From positions 124,001 through 188,000 of the forward strand of contig JAGRJY010000160.1 in the NCBI GenBank assembly GCA_020442465.1: a stretch of DNA of 64,000 bases, in the 5' to 3' direction. A program made the translations under genes and the position numbers. Shown piece after piece: positions 1 to 9,337 of this stretch. The notes beneath the pieces were generated by a model. That model was not told where the DNA came from and did no database searches. It worked only from the letters and a program-made list of their open reading frames with translations. Position 1 is the stretch's first letter. Every line of letters starts with the position of its first letter. This DNA comes from Lysobacterales bacterium (GTDB lineage: Bacteria; Pseudomonadota; Gammaproteobacteria; Xanthomonadales; Xanthomonadaceae).

Positions 1-1561
1 CGTTGTCCTTGGCCTCGTTCAGCGCGATGTCAGCCCTTCGGGCCATCGAGGCGCCGTCGATCGGCGTATCGGGAAACGGTGCAATGCCCATGGTGACGTC
101 GATCCGGAACGGCGTGCCGTCGACCTCGATCGGCATGCACAGCTCTTCGTGCAGCCGGTCGGCGCGCTGCGTACACACCTCGGGGTCGACGCCGTCGACC
201 AGCAGCAGGAATTCGTCACCACTCCAGCGCGAGACCACATCGCCCGACCGGACTGCCCGGCTCAGGCGTTCGGAGAGCGTGACGAGCAGTCGATCACCGA
301 AGGCGTGACCAAACAGATCGTTGATCTGCCGGAGGTGACGGATGTCGATGAGTACGACAGCGCCGGTCGCGGCCTGGTCGTTCTCCGGCGACAGCCTCCG
401 GTCAAGTTCGAGCAGCGCGCGCTCGCGATTCGGCAGGCCGGTCAGCGCGTCGTGCCCGGCCTGGAACACGATTTGCTGCTCGCGCTGGGCAATGCCGCGC
501 TGCATCTGGTTGAACGCACGCGACAGCTCGGCCAGTTCGTCGTGGCCGTACACCTCGAGCTCGGTGTTGTAGTCGCCCTCGATGATGCGCGCGGCGGCGT
601 CAGCCATCTTGCCCAGCGGGCGGGTGACCCGACGACCCGCGTGCCAGGCCGCAGCGAGGGCGAGCAGGGCCGCCAGCACGGAGATTTCGATCAACGTGTT
701 GCGCAATCCCATGTAGGGAGCCCAGGCCGCCTGCCTTGATGCGACCAGTGCCAGCCAGAGCGGCTTGATGCCCGGCAGGGACAGCCGAAGCAGATTGGTG
801 GGTCGATCGCTCGCGATCGCCATCGAGACCGAACTCGCCGAATCGGGCAGGTCGCGCAAGTGAGCGCAGTCCTCGGTGCCGAGGATCCATTCTCCCAGCG
901 CCTCGGTGCGAAGGCGGGTGCTGCAGTCGCGTCCATCAATCAGGGCGGCATCGACCCCGGCCAGGTCATGGAATGCCTCCAGCGACTCGCCGTTTAGGGG
1001 CTGCATCATCGCGGCCCAGGCGATCAGGTCCGGTGCAAAGACCGGCACCATGGCGATCATCTGCACCTGTTCGCCGACCTGCGCCACGCCGACGCTGAAG
1101 CCCTGTTGTGTGGCTTCGGCGCGCAACGCGGACACCAGCTCGGACAGCGCTTCGTCGTCGATGCCGGACTCGACGAGGTTGGCGACCAGCATGGCGCCTT
1201 GGGCATCCAGCGCGATCTGCCCGCTGGCACCAATCCGGTTGCCCGCGTTGGACAGTGCCGACTGCACGGTTGGCACGTCGGCCGTGCTCAGCGCTTGCTT
1301 GAAACCGAAGTCTTCCGCTAGCACCGAGGTTCGATCCATCAGCTGCTGCAGGCGCGTCAGGTGAGTCTCTTTCCAGACCCGCTCGCCGAACGCCAGCTCA
1401 CGGTCGAGCTGACGGTCGACCGCGCGCTGCACCGCGAACTGCACCGCCGCGGCCAGGGCGACGACCGTGCTCAGCACGACCAGCACGAGCAGAAGGATCA
1501 ACCGGGTGCCGAAACGCATGCCGGTTCGCAGGTTGTCGTCCCGATCGTTCGCGTCAGTCAT
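1..1561 (-). CDS. Membrane sensor with GGDEF domain (3' end cut by window edge)
   Basis: Predicted inner-membrane diguanylate cyclase, or a bifunctional c-di-GMP protein whose C-terminus lies outside the window. About 520 residues are visible. A TM helix lies near residues 20-42, followed by a periplasmic sensor region to about 265 that resembles double-Cache folds. A second TM helix (about 268-288) leads to a HAMP linker (VTRPLGKMADAA) and then a GGDEF domain. Its signature is SGDEF at about residues 447-451, and the domain is near its end (ADIALNEAKDN) where the sequence stops. An EAL domain could follow, but that cannot be seen. The ATG at 1561 overlaps the stop of the upstream cupredoxin gene by 8 bp, so the two are probably translationally coupled. 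The GGDEF assignment is firm; the ligand is unknown. Confidence 0.88.
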   Translation of the reverse strand, partial: MTDANDRDDNLRTGMRFGTRLILLLVLVVLSTVVALAAAVQFAVQRAVDRQLDRELAFGERVWKETHLTRLQQLMDRTSVLAEDFGFKQALSTADVPTVQSALSNAGNRIGASGQIALDAQGAMLVANLVESGIDDEALSELVSALRAEATQQGFSVGVAQVGEQVQMIAMVPVFAPDLIAWAAMMQPLNGESLEAFHDLAGVDAALIDGRDCSTRLRTEALGEWILGTEDCAHLRDLPDSASSVSMAIASDRPTNLLRLSLPGIKPLWLALVASRQAAWAPYMGLRNTLIEISVLAALLALAAAWHAGRRVTRPLGKMADAAARIIEGDYNTELEVYGHDELAELSRAFNQMQRGIAQREQQIVFQAGHDALTGLPNRERALLELDRRLSPENDQAATGAVVLIDIRHLRQINDLFGHAFGDRLLVTLSERLSRAVRSGDVVSRWSGDEFLLLVDGVDPEVCTQRADRLHEELCMPIEVDGTPFRIDVTMGIAPFPDTPIDGASMARRADIALNEAKDN

Positions 1562-2231
1562 GCTTGAGGTTCCGGAAGCGCTCCTGCAGGGCGCGCATGC
1601 GCTCGTCGCCGCGGGGTGGCGGTGGCGGACGGAGCTCGACGTCGAAGCTCCGGTGTTCGGTGCTGTCCTCCGCGCTCAGAATCAGGTGTTCGGGCGCCAC
1701 GCTGCCGGACAGTCGTTCGTGCCAGACGCGCAATGCGTACTCGCCGGCCGGAAGCTCGACGCGGGCCAGCCCGTTCGTGTCGGACTCGGCGAAGTAGCGC
1801 GTGTCGAGGACGACGATGTAGCCCGTCATCCAGTCGTGGATATTGCAGCCCAGCGTCACCACGCCGGGGCTGTCGAACACGATCGGCTCGGGTGGCGTGC
1901 CGCTGTACAACGGGAGCTCGAATCGCTTGGCCGCAGAGAAGGAATACACCTGATGCCGGGTCACGTCGCTGTTCGGAAAGCGCACCCGTGACCCCACCGG
2001 CACCACCAGCTGGTGCGGCACGAACTGACTCTGGATCTGGTCCAGCACGGCCTCGACCGGCTGCGGTGGTGCGCCCGGTTGGGTCGGGTGCGCGCTGAGC
2101 ACGGCGCCTTGCACGGGCTTTCCATCGTGTTGAACTTCGAGCGACAGCGTCGCCGCCCGCGCCAAAGGCACGCACAGTAACGCGCACGACAGCGCGCCGC
2201 TCAGCTGCAGCCTCCCTTTTCGACGAATCAC
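1554..2231 (-). CDS. Periplasmic cupredoxin-like protein (methylamine-utilisation-protein type)
   Basis: Exported protein of 225 residues with a signal peptide ending near residue 26 (LARA). Residues 75-140 look like a plastocyanin-type copper site, with His93 (VTRHQ), then Cys129, His132 and Met135 in GCNIHDWM. This is the His-Cys-His-Met ligand set of type 1 copper proteins. A domain of the carboxypeptidase-regulatory type (ARVELPAGEYALRVWHE) follows. Databases often label such proteins methylamine utilization protein, but no mau genes are here, so that name should not be read as function. The stop overlaps the start of the GGDEF sensor gene, which suggests a copper or redox input to c-di-GMP signalling. 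That link is inference. Confidence 0.8.
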   Translation of the reverse strand: MIRRKGRLQLSGALSCALLCVPLARAATLSLEVQHDGKPVQGAVLSAHPTQPGAPPQPVEAVLDQIQSQFVPHQLVVPVGSRVRFPNSDVTRHQVYSFSAAKRFELPLYSGTPPEPIVFDSPGVVTLGCNIHDWMTGYIVVLDTRYFAESDTNGLARVELPAGEYALRVWHERLSGSVAPEHLILSAEDSTEHRSFDVELRPPPPPRGDERMRALQERFRNLKHD

Positions 2232-2261
2232 CTGGACCGTCCCGCGCCTCGAAACCCCGGC

Positions 2262-2267
2262 ACTATA
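2262..2267 (-). promoter_or_regulatory. Putative -10 box of the cupredoxin/GGDEF operon
   Basis: On the minus strand this reads TATAGT, a 5/6 match to the sigma-70 -10 consensus, 31 bp before the cupredoxin ATG. No convincing -35 element was found at 16-18 bp. A similar context (CTATAGT) precedes the HD-GYP gene. Confidence 0.35.
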
Positions 2268-2405
2268 GGGCGCCGCGGGTGAGGAAGGCCTTGACCGAGG
2301 GTGATCCTCACAAACATGTACAAGCGTGAAGGCGATGTCACGGGGATTCGGCCCGCCGACCGGGTTGCCGGCAATCGCCCGCGATTCCGGGGTAGAGACG
2401 ATTGC

Positions 2406-3950
2406 TCAATCCGGGTGCCGGTTGCGCACCTCGAGCAGGGCGTCGAATTCCTCGAGCACGATGTCGGCGAGACGAGGGTCGAACTTCTTGCCGCGCTCCT
2501 GGCGGAAGAACTCGATCACCTTTTCATGCGGCCAGGCGCTCTTGTAGCAACGCACGCTGAGTAGCGCGTCCATCACATCGGCGACGGCGGTGATGCGGCC
2601 TTCGATCGAAATCTCCTCGCCTCGAATGCCGCGCGGGTAGCCGCCGCCCTCCCAGTGTTCGTGGTGGTCGCGGGCCAACGCCGCGGCGATCTGGAACACC
2701 TTGCGCTGTGAGCGACGCAGCATCTCGTAGCCGAGCTGCGCGTGGCTCTTCATGATCTCCCACTCTTCCGGGGTGTGCTTGCCGGGCTTGTTGAGGATCG
2801 CGTCGGGTATGCCGACCTTGCCGATGTCGTGCATCGGTGAGGCAATCTGGATGAGCTCGCACAGGCGGTCGTCGAGGCCGATGCGTTGCGCCAGATAGTG
2901 CGAGACATCGGCCACTCGTTTGACGTGGCTACCGGTCTCGTTGGAGCGGCTCTCGATCGCCTCGCCGAGCAGGTAGACCATCTCTTTCTGCGCGTCCTCG
3001 AGATCGCGCGACAGGTGGAGATTCTCGAAGGCCACCGAAACGTTGGTGCAGAACAGCTCGAGCAACTCGCGCTCGAACTCGCCCAGCGGCTCGTCGTGCC
3101 CGACGAAAAGGACGCTCTCGTTGCCCGAGGTGCTCGAGTAATACAGCACGTAGCGATCATCAAGGAAGAACGAACGCTTCTCGTCCAACGCGCGGCGCAG
3201 CTCGGCATAGACCTCGCCTGGGAGCACGCGCTCGGCTTCATGCGACACCATGGCCTCGAACCGGCCCGTCGCCGCCTCGACCAGCATGCCGCTGCCTTCG
3301 CGGGTTGCCACCAGTCCGTCCGACACCTTGACGTAGAGCGCGTCGCGATTGAGCTGCAGGAGGTGGGTCATCTGCATCAGCACCGCCGAGGCGAAGCGCT
3401 GTAGCTCACGCTGCTCGAAGATGCGGGTGGTGGCCTGGATGACCCGTTCAAGCCCCTGCTTGTTCGAGTCGATGACGAGCAGGTCGCGGTACGACCGCAG
3501 GCTGGCGTAGAGCAGCGTCTTCAGCTTCTGCGCCGACAGCTCGGTCTTTTCCTTGTAGTCGTTGATGTCGTAGTTGGCGATGACCTCGTGCTCGGGTGCC
3601 TGGCCCGGCTGTCCGGTGCGCAGCACGATGCGCACCAGCCGGTTGCCGAGCACTTCGCGAATGTGACGCACCACGGCAAGCCCGGCATCGTCACGTTCCA
3701 TGACCACGTCGAGCAGCACCAGCGCCGTGTCGGGATGCCGCTCGAGTGTGTCGATGGCGTCCTTCCCGGTGTGCGAATGCAGGATTTCGAGCGGCCGGCC
3801 GTCGAATTCGAAGCGCTGCAGCACCATCCGCGTGACGCGATGCACTTCCTCCTCGTCATCGACGATGAGGATTTTCCAGGGCTGGCGTTGCGTAGACGGG
3901 TCGCTGGATTCCCGCGACTCGGCAAACAGCCAGTCTTCCTGATCGGCCAT
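2406..3950 (-). CDS. Response regulator with DUF3369 and HD-GYP domains
   Basis: Predicted cytoplasmic c-di-GMP phosphodiesterase under two-component control, about 514 residues. The receiver domain occupies roughly residues 25-145, with the acidic pair Asp31-Asp32 and a phospho-acceptor Asp81 (VLLDVVM). A DUF3369-type linker domain follows to about 325. The HD-GYP domain shows His374-Asp375 (MHDIGKVGIPD) and Gly-Tyr-Pro at 437-439 (GGGYPRG). Start choice: an in-frame ATG lies 102 bp upstream, but the protein from 3950 (MADQEDW) begins just before the receiver domain and leaves room for a promoter. No cognate histidine kinase is adjacent. It sits beside the GGDEF sensor operon, so synthesis and breakdown functions for c-di-GMP are neighbours. 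Confidence 0.9.
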   Translation of the reverse strand: MADQEDWLFAESRESSDPSTQRQPWKILIVDDEEEVHRVTRMVLQRFEFDGRPLEILHSHTGKDAIDTLERHPDTALVLLDVVMERDDAGLAVVRHIREVLGNRLVRIVLRTGQPGQAPEHEVIANYDINDYKEKTELSAQKLKTLLYASLRSYRDLLVIDSNKQGLERVIQATTRIFEQRELQRFASAVLMQMTHLLQLNRDALYVKVSDGLVATREGSGMLVEAATGRFEAMVSHEAERVLPGEVYAELRRALDEKRSFFLDDRYVLYYSSTSGNESVLFVGHDEPLGEFERELLELFCTNVSVAFENLHLSRDLEDAQKEMVYLLGEAIESRSNETGSHVKRVADVSHYLAQRIGLDDRLCELIQIASPMHDIGKVGIPDAILNKPGKHTPEEWEIMKSHAQLGYEMLRRSQRKVFQIAAALARDHHEHWEGGGYPRGIRGEEISIEGRITAVADVMDALLSVRCYKSAWPHEKVIEFFRQERGKKFDPRLADIVLEEFDALLEVRNRHPD

Positions 3951-3981
3951 GGGGCGCACACACCCGAACGGGGGAGTGGTG

Positions 3982-3987
3982 ACTATA
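3982..3987 (-). promoter_or_regulatory. Putative -10 box of the HD-GYP regulator
   Basis: The minus strand reads TATAGT 31 bp upstream of the chosen ATG. Only a weak -35 can be proposed. The box lies downstream of the alternative upstream start at 4052, which favours the shorter reading frame. Confidence 0.35.
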
Positions 3988-4068
3988 GCGCCAGCCGAGA
4001 TGACAACTCCAGAGTCACCCGCGCCGGAGCGTACTCCGCCGCGCGGGTCCAAACGCCACTCGCTGCGA

Positions 4069-7000
4069 TCAGGCGGCGGGCCGCAGCGCGGTCAGCAGCT
4101 CCTGCGCCGCGCGCAGACGCTGTGCCGGTTCAGGCAGTTCGAGACGCAGTTTCAGTCGATCCGGCCCATCCATGCTGAACACCCGAGGTTGCTGCTGGAT
4201 TAGCTGGATGACCGCCAGCGGGTCGATCGGCGGCTTGGCGACGAACTGCACCCGGCCACCGCGCTCGCCGAGCTCGAGCTTGCGGATACCACGCCGTTCG
4301 GAGTCGAGGCGCAGCTGGTGCACCGCAAACAACTGCTTCACCGGGTCGGGCAGCAGGCCGAAGCGGTCGATCATCTCCACTTGCAGATTGCGCAGGGCCT
4401 CGCTGCTGGCAGCCGAGGCGATGCGCTTGTACAGCGTCAGGCGTGCATGCACATCCGGCAGGTAGTCTTCCGGGATCAGCGCCGGCGTATGCAGCTCGAC
4501 CTCGGTGTGGTCGCGCATGCCCGGATCGACATCGGGGATCTTGCCTTGCTTGATCGAGCGTACGGCGCGTTCCAGCAGTTCGGTGTACAGGCTGAATCCG
4601 ACCTCGGTGATCTGACCGCTTTGCTCCTCGCCGAGCAACTCGCCGGCGCCGCGGATCTCGAGGTCATGGGTGGCCAGGGTGAACCCGGCACCGAGCTCTT
4701 CGAGCGAGGCCAGCGCTTCGAGGCGCTTGTGCGCATCGGCAGTCATTGATCGCTTGTCCGGGACCACCAGGTAGGCATAGGCGCGGTGGTGCGATCGGCC
4801 GACCCGGCCGCGCAGCTGATGCAGCTGGGCCAAGCCGAAACGATCGGCGCGATGGATGATGATCGTGTTGGCGCTCGGGATGTCGATGCCCGACTCGACG
4901 ATGGTGGTGCAGACCAGCACGTTGAATCGCTGTCGGTGGAAGTCGAGCATGACCCGCTCGAGTTCGCGTTCCGGCATCTGCCCGTGGGCGACGCGGATAC
5001 GCGCGTCGGGCACGAGCTCAGCAAGCTCGCGTGCCATCCGCTCGATGCTGTCGACTTCGTTGTGCAGGAAGTACACCTGTCCGCCGCGCGCCAGCTCGCG
5101 CTGGAACGCCTCGCGCAGCTGGGCGCCGTCCCACGGCGTGATGAAGGTCTTGACCGCGAGTCGGTGCGCCGGCGGCGTTGCGATGATCGACAGTTCGCGC
5201 AGCCCGGCCATCGCCATGTTCAGCGTGCGCGGGATCGGCGTCGCCGTGAGGGTCAGCAGATGTACCTCGGCACGGAGCGCCTTGAGCGCTTCTTTCTGGC
5301 GTACGCCGAAGCGCTGTTCCTCGTCGACGATGACTAGCCCGAGGTCCTTGAAGCGGACATCCTTCTGCAGCAGTCGGTGCGTGCCGACGATCACGTCGAC
5401 CTTGCCCTCGCGCACGTGCTCCAGCGCGGCCTTGATCTCCTTCGGCGTCTTGAAGCGACTCAGCACCTCGATGCGGATCGGCCAGTCGGCGAAACGGTCG
5501 CGAAAGTTGCGGTAGTGCTGTTCGGCCAGCAAGGTGGTGGGCACCAGTACCGCCACCTGTCGCCCGGCCAGGGCGGCGGCAAACGCGGCGCGCAGGGCCA
5601 CCTCGGTCTTGCCGAAGCCGACATCGCCGCAGACCACGCGGTCCATTGGCGTGCTGGCGGCGAGATCGCCGAGCACCGCCTCGATCGCGGCAAGCTGGTC
5701 AGGGGTTTCCTCGAACGGAAACTGTGCGGAAAACTGTTCGTACAGCACGCGGTCGGGCTGCAGCGCGAGACCGGCGCGGGCACGTCGACGCGCCTGGATT
5801 TCGAGCAGCTCGGCGGCCACGTCGCGTACTTTCTCCGCAGCCTTGCGCCGCGCTTTCTCCCACTGATCGCCGCCGAGTGCGTGCAAGGGTGCCTGGTCTT
5901 CCGAGGCGCCCGAGTAGCGGCTGACCAGGTGCAGCTGCGCGACCGGCACGTAGAGCTTGTCGCCCTTGGCGTATTCGATGCACAAGAACTCCTGGGTTTG
6001 ACCGCCGGCGTCCAGCCGCTGCAAGCCCTGGAAGCGACCGACGCCATGGTCTTCGTGGACGATCGGAGCGCCGATCGACACTTCGGACAGATCGCGCAGG
6101 ATCTGTTCCGGTTCCCTTGCCACGCGCCGCCTGCGTCGCGACTGGCTGGCGCGCTCCGGAAACAGCTGGCGCTCGGTCAACACGCTCAGTCTTGCGGCAT
6201 CGAGGGCGAAGCCGTCTTCGAGCTCGGCGACGGTGAGGCAGAAGCGATGCCCGGACTGCACCGCCGCCAGCCAGGAGTCCGCCACGGCAGCCTCCAGGCC
6301 ATGCCGTTGCAAGGTCTCGTTCAGTACTTCGCGACGGCCGGCCGAATCGGCGGCGATGATGACCCTTCCCGGATAGCTGTGCAGAAAGTCGCGCAGTGGG
6401 GCAGCGGGATCATCGCCGCGTCCATGCAGCGGCAGACTTGGTACCGGCTGTGAACCCAGGTCGGAAGCCGACTCGAACCTGGCGTCGTCCTTGTCGACAA
6501 TCTCCACACGACGACGCTGATTGAGCGCCGCCCGAAGGGCATCCGGCGACAGGAAGATTTCGTCCGGCGGAAGGATCGGCCGCTCGCGGTCGTGCCGACG
6601 CTGCTCATGGCGTTCGCCGGTCTGCTGCCAGAACTGTTCTGCGGCCTGCATGGCACCGGCGTCGACGACGGCCAGGGCATCGCCAGCGAGGTAGTCGAAC
6701 AGGGTGTCGGTCTGTTCGAAGAACAGCGGCAGGTAGTACTCGATGCCCATCGGCGCCGTGCCGGCCTTGAGATCCTGATAGAGCGGGCAGCGTCGTGGAT
6801 CGATGTCGAATCGTTCGCGCAGGATGTCCTGCGCGCGTCGCGTGCCTGTCTCGTCCAGGGGCATCTCGCGCGCGGGCAGGAGCCGGACCGCCTCCACCTT
6901 GTCGGCCGAGCGTTGGGTCTCCGGGTCGAAGCTTCGGATCGAATCCACTTCATCGTCGAGCAGTTCGACCCGATAGGGCAATGTGCTGCCCATCGGATAC

Positions 7001-7521
7001 ACGTCGAGCAACGCGCCGCGGACGGCGAAGTCGCCCGGATCCATGACCTGGGGGACGTGGCGGTAGCCAGCTTGGACCAATCGCTGGCGTTCCGTCTCCA
7101 GGTCGAGGCGCTGTCCGCGTTCGACGACGAAAGCGCTGCCGGCGATGAATCGGGTCGGCGGCAGGCGCTGCAGCAGGGTGGCCACCGGCACGATCAGCAC
7201 GCCGGTGTGCAGCTGAGGCAGGCGGAACAGCGCCGAGACGCGCTGCGAGACGATTTCCGCGTGTGGGCTGAACACGTCGTAGGGCAAGGTCTCCCAGTCG
7301 GGAAACTGCACCACGGTCAGGTCGGGATACAGTGCCGCGAGCTCGGTCTCATAGCGATGCGCGGCATGGCTGTCGGCGGCCACCACCAGCACCAGGCCAG
7401 CGTGCGCTGCCGCGACCTCGGCCACCGCCACCGAGAGCACGCTGTGCACGGGCGGGCGACGCCAGTAGGCGCGCAGCTGGCCCGTACGGGGTAGCGGGGC
7501 CTTCAGCAGGGCTTTCGACAT
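4069..7521 (-). CDS. mfd: Transcription-repair coupling factor Mfd
   Basis: DNA translocase of 1150 residues, the usual Mfd length. It removes stalled RNA polymerase and recruits UvrA to template-strand lesions. The N-terminal UvrB-homology part is followed by the RNA-polymerase-interaction domain near residues 470-560. The RecG-like motor follows, with the Walker A motif GFGKTE around residue 637 and the DEEQ box at 733-736, then TATPIPRTL and a GRVGRS motif VI. A TRCF C-terminal domain ends the protein. The ATG at 7521 matches the normal family start (MSKALLKAPLP). It is transcribed alone from a short upstream region. Confidence 0.98.
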   Translation of the reverse strand: MSKALLKAPLPRTGQLRAYWRRPPVHSVLSVAVAEVAAAHAGLVLVVAADSHAAHRYETELAALYPDLTVVQFPDWETLPYDVFSPHAEIVSQRVSALFRLPQLHTGVLIVPVATLLQRLPPTRFIAGSAFVVERGQRLDLETERQRLVQAGYRHVPQVMDPGDFAVRGALLDVYPMGSTLPYRVELLDDEVDSIRSFDPETQRSADKVEAVRLLPAREMPLDETGTRRAQDILRERFDIDPRRCPLYQDLKAGTAPMGIEYYLPLFFEQTDTLFDYLAGDALAVVDAGAMQAAEQFWQQTGERHEQRRHDRERPILPPDEIFLSPDALRAALNQRRRVEIVDKDDARFESASDLGSQPVPSLPLHGRGDDPAAPLRDFLHSYPGRVIIAADSAGRREVLNETLQRHGLEAAVADSWLAAVQSGHRFCLTVAELEDGFALDAARLSVLTERQLFPERASQSRRRRRVAREPEQILRDLSEVSIGAPIVHEDHGVGRFQGLQRLDAGGQTQEFLCIEYAKGDKLYVPVAQLHLVSRYSGASEDQAPLHALGGDQWEKARRKAAEKVRDVAAELLEIQARRRARAGLALQPDRVLYEQFSAQFPFEETPDQLAAIEAVLGDLAASTPMDRVVCGDVGFGKTEVALRAAFAAALAGRQVAVLVPTTLLAEQHYRNFRDRFADWPIRIEVLSRFKTPKEIKAALEHVREGKVDVIVGTHRLLQKDVRFKDLGLVIVDEEQRFGVRQKEALKALRAEVHLLTLTATPIPRTLNMAMAGLRELSIIATPPAHRLAVKTFITPWDGAQLREAFQRELARGGQVYFLHNEVDSIERMARELAELVPDARIRVAHGQMPERELERVMLDFHRQRFNVLVCTTIVESGIDIPSANTIIIHRADRFGLAQLHQLRGRVGRSHHRAYAYLVVPDKRSMTADAHKRLEALASLEELGAGFTLATHDLEIRGAGELLGEEQSGQITEVGFSLYTELLERAVRSIKQGKIPDVDPGMRDHTEVELHTPALIPEDYLPDVHARLTLYKRIASAASSEALRNLQVEMIDRFGLLPDPVKQLFAVHQLRLDSERRGIRKLELGERGGRVQFVAKPPIDPLAVIQLIQQQPRVFSMDGPDRLKLRLELPEPAQRLRAAQELLTALRPAA

Positions 7522-7548
7522 CGGCAGGTTCTTCGGCAGCGGGCGCGC

Positions 7549-7554
7549 ATTCTA
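7549..7554 (-). promoter_or_regulatory. Putative -10 box of mfd
   Basis: The minus strand reads TAGAAT (5/6 of consensus) 28 bp before the mfd ATG, within the context GGGTAGAATGCGC. A near-identical string (GATAGAATGTGC) precedes the oxidoreductase gene at 37404. A CAGACG hexamer 17 bp upstream is a poor -35. Confidence 0.4.
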
Positions 7555-7631
7555 CCCCCCACCGCCGTGGTCGTCTGTGGCATTGGAATCGGACAGGGAG
7601 CGCCTGCCGGTGTCCGCGGCTGAAGCAGGAC

Positions 7632-8267
7632 TCAGCGCGCGCGCGCAGACCTTCGCGTGCGGCGTCGCGGTACCGCGGTTTGCAGGTCGAGGGTGACCCG
7701 GGTGACGCCCGGTTCATCATGGCGGTGGCTGCGCCGGAAGCCCAAGCGTGAGGCGAGTGCCAGCATGGCAAGGTTGTCGTCGAGCACGTCGCCGTAGAGC
7801 ACGTCGAGCCGCTTGAGCTTGGCCCAGCGGATCACGCGACGCATCAGCAGCTCACCCAGCCCCTGACGGCCGAGAAAGCGCGACACCAGAACCGCGAACT
7901 CGGCTTTTTTCTGGTCCGGATCGATCGAGGCGCGTACCACGGCGCCCACCAGGGCCTCGCCCGGTGGCAGATCTTCGGCCACGACGAGGGCGAACTCGCG
8001 ATCCCGATGCGGGCGTGCAAGTTGCCCGGACGCCTGCTCGGTGAGCTCGCGCAGTGGATGCAGGAAGCGAAATCGAACTTCTTCGGGCGAGAGCAGCTCG
8101 AACCCGATCTGCAGTGCGCGGGCGTCCTCGGGCTCGATCGGCCGCAAGATCAATTGACGTCCGTCGTCGAGCAGCAGGCGCTCGCGCCACGCACCCGGCA
8201 GTCCTTCCCGACGCACATTTTGCTTGGGCATCGTGGCCATCCAGCGATGGACTCGATCATGAAGCAT
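7632..8267 (-). CDS. GNAT-family N-acetyltransferase
   Basis: Protein of about 211 residues with a GNAT fold across roughly residues 35-190. Visible parts are the N-terminal strand RQLILRPIEPEDA, a core stretch KAEFAVLVSRFLGRQGLGELLM (acetyl-CoA loop QGLGELL) and DNLAMLALASRLGF. The layout resembles the acetyltransferase domain of the Pat/YfiQ protein acyltransferases, but the acyl-CoA synthetase-like domain is absent. The substrate is therefore unknown. ATG codons at 8240 and 8231 are alternative starts, since the first ten residues carry no conserved sequence. The C-terminus is a basic tail rich in arginine. Confidence 0.8.
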   Translation of the reverse strand: MLHDRVHRWMATMPKQNVRREGLPGAWRERLLLDDGRQLILRPIEPEDARALQIGFELLSPEEVRFRFLHPLRELTEQASGQLARPHRDREFALVVAEDLPPGEALVGAVVRASIDPDQKKAEFAVLVSRFLGRQGLGELLMRRVIRWAKLKRLDVLYGDVLDDNLAMLALASRLGFRRSHRHDEPGVTRVTLDLQTAVPRRRTRRSARAR

Positions 8268-8433
8268 GGGCGCACGTTCGCACGCCGCGACCGAGCAGTT
8301 GCTCTAGAAACCGAACCATTCCGTCCCGTCACTGAACGACCCTTCAGTGCCCGTGTGGCAGGCGGAGATGCATTCATGCCGTACACCGTTCACTATGCAG
8401 CAAGCGCTCGACGCTCCGGCGGTGGGAGGTCCG

Positions 8434-8835
8434 ATGCACGACGATGTGCTGCTGCGGCTCGCGGGGCGTTGGCCGGGGGTGACGGCCGACGTGAAATGGG
8501 ACGTCGACAGGGTGCTGTCGGTGGCGGGCAAGATGTTCTGCGCGTTGGCGCTCGAGGGGCCCAAGAAGGGACAGCTCAGTTTCAAGGTCGATCCCGATCG
8601 CTTTCTCGAGTACACCGACCGACCCGGCATCCATCCCGCGGCCTATCTGGCCCGGGCCCACTGGGTGAGCGTGGCGCCGCTGTCGCAGCCGGGCGAACCG
8701 GAAATCGCGGGCTGGCTGGCCGAATCCTATGCATTGGTCGCATCCAAGCTGCCGGCGAAGGTGCGTCGGGAACTCGGCCTGGCCCATGCCGCGGGGGACA
8801 TTGTTCGGTCCTTGTCCGGCAAACAGAACGACTAG
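8434..8835 (+). CDS. MmcQ/YjbR-family protein
   Basis: Small protein of 133 residues with the CyaY-like YjbR fold. Visible family features are GKMFCALALE, the KVDP strand and PAAYLARAHWVSV, then a C-terminal helix containing SYALVASKLP. The family has been linked to DNA binding, but its physiological role is not established. The start at 8434 is chosen because GGAGG lies 5 bp upstream. The open frame extends further upstream without conserved content. It converges on the VOC gene. Confidence 0.8.
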   Translation: MHDDVLLRLAGRWPGVTADVKWDVDRVLSVAGKMFCALALEGPKKGQLSFKVDPDRFLEYTDRPGIHPAAYLARAHWVSVAPLSQPGEPEIAGWLAESYALVASKLPAKVRRELGLAHAAGDIVRSLSGKQND

Positions 8836-8868
8836 TGCCGGCGCACAGCCCTGCTTGCTGATGCAGGT

Positions 8869-9273
8869 TCAGTCGGTGCCGGCGTCGGCCTGTTCAGGAA
8901 ACTGCGCAAACGTCACGACGTGGCCAGCCGGATCGGTGACCGCGAACTCCGTTGAACCGTAGAAGGTTTGCCGCTTCGGAAACACGCCTGGGGCGTCGCC
9001 TACCGCGCGATGCACGGCGTCGAGGTCGTCGACCTTGATGAACAGCAGGGTTCTGCTGCCCTCGGCGGCGTCGGCCAGCGCCGCGGCATCTTCGCGCAGC
9101 GATGCCCGGGTCTGGTACATGAGCTGGGTCTGGCCGTCGTCGAGGATGGCGAAGCCAAGCACCTCGCCGTGCGGCACGCTGACGGCGACGCTGAAACCCA
9201 GGCGCGACCAGAAGGCGACCACGGGTTCGATGGCCTCACACGGCAGCACGGGCGTGATGGATGCAATGAGCAC
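8869..9273 (-). CDS. VOC/glyoxalase-bleomycin-resistance superfamily protein
   Basis: A protein of 134 residues built of two beta-alpha-beta-beta-beta units: the first contains AFWSRLGFSVAVSV, the second LLFIKVDDLDAVHRAV and TEFAVTDPAGHVVTFAQF. The His and Glu positions typical of metal-binding VOC proteins are plausible in the second half. The specific substrate cannot be told. The GTG start at 9273 is preferred because GAGGAG lies 7 bp upstream. The frame continues upstream only into the antisense of the Slp gene. Confidence 0.8.
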   Translation of the reverse strand: MLIASITPVLPCEAIEPVVAFWSRLGFSVAVSVPHGEVLGFAILDDGQTQLMYQTRASLREDAAALADAAEGSRTLLFIKVDDLDAVHRAVGDAPGVFPKRQTFYGSTEFAVTDPAGHVVTFAQFPEQADAGTD

Positions 9274-9337
9274 GGCCGGACTCCTCGGCAAGTTCAGGGC
9301 GTCATCTTGGTGCGGCGCCGGGCGCCGGGCAAGTGGG

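Noticed and set aside
1554-2231. Methylamine catabolism gene
   Set aside because: The common database name is misleading: no mau genes are present and the sequence supports only a cupredoxin fold.
5377-6453. Open frame of 358 codons antisense to mfd
   Set aside because: Lies wholly inside mfd and has no domain signature.
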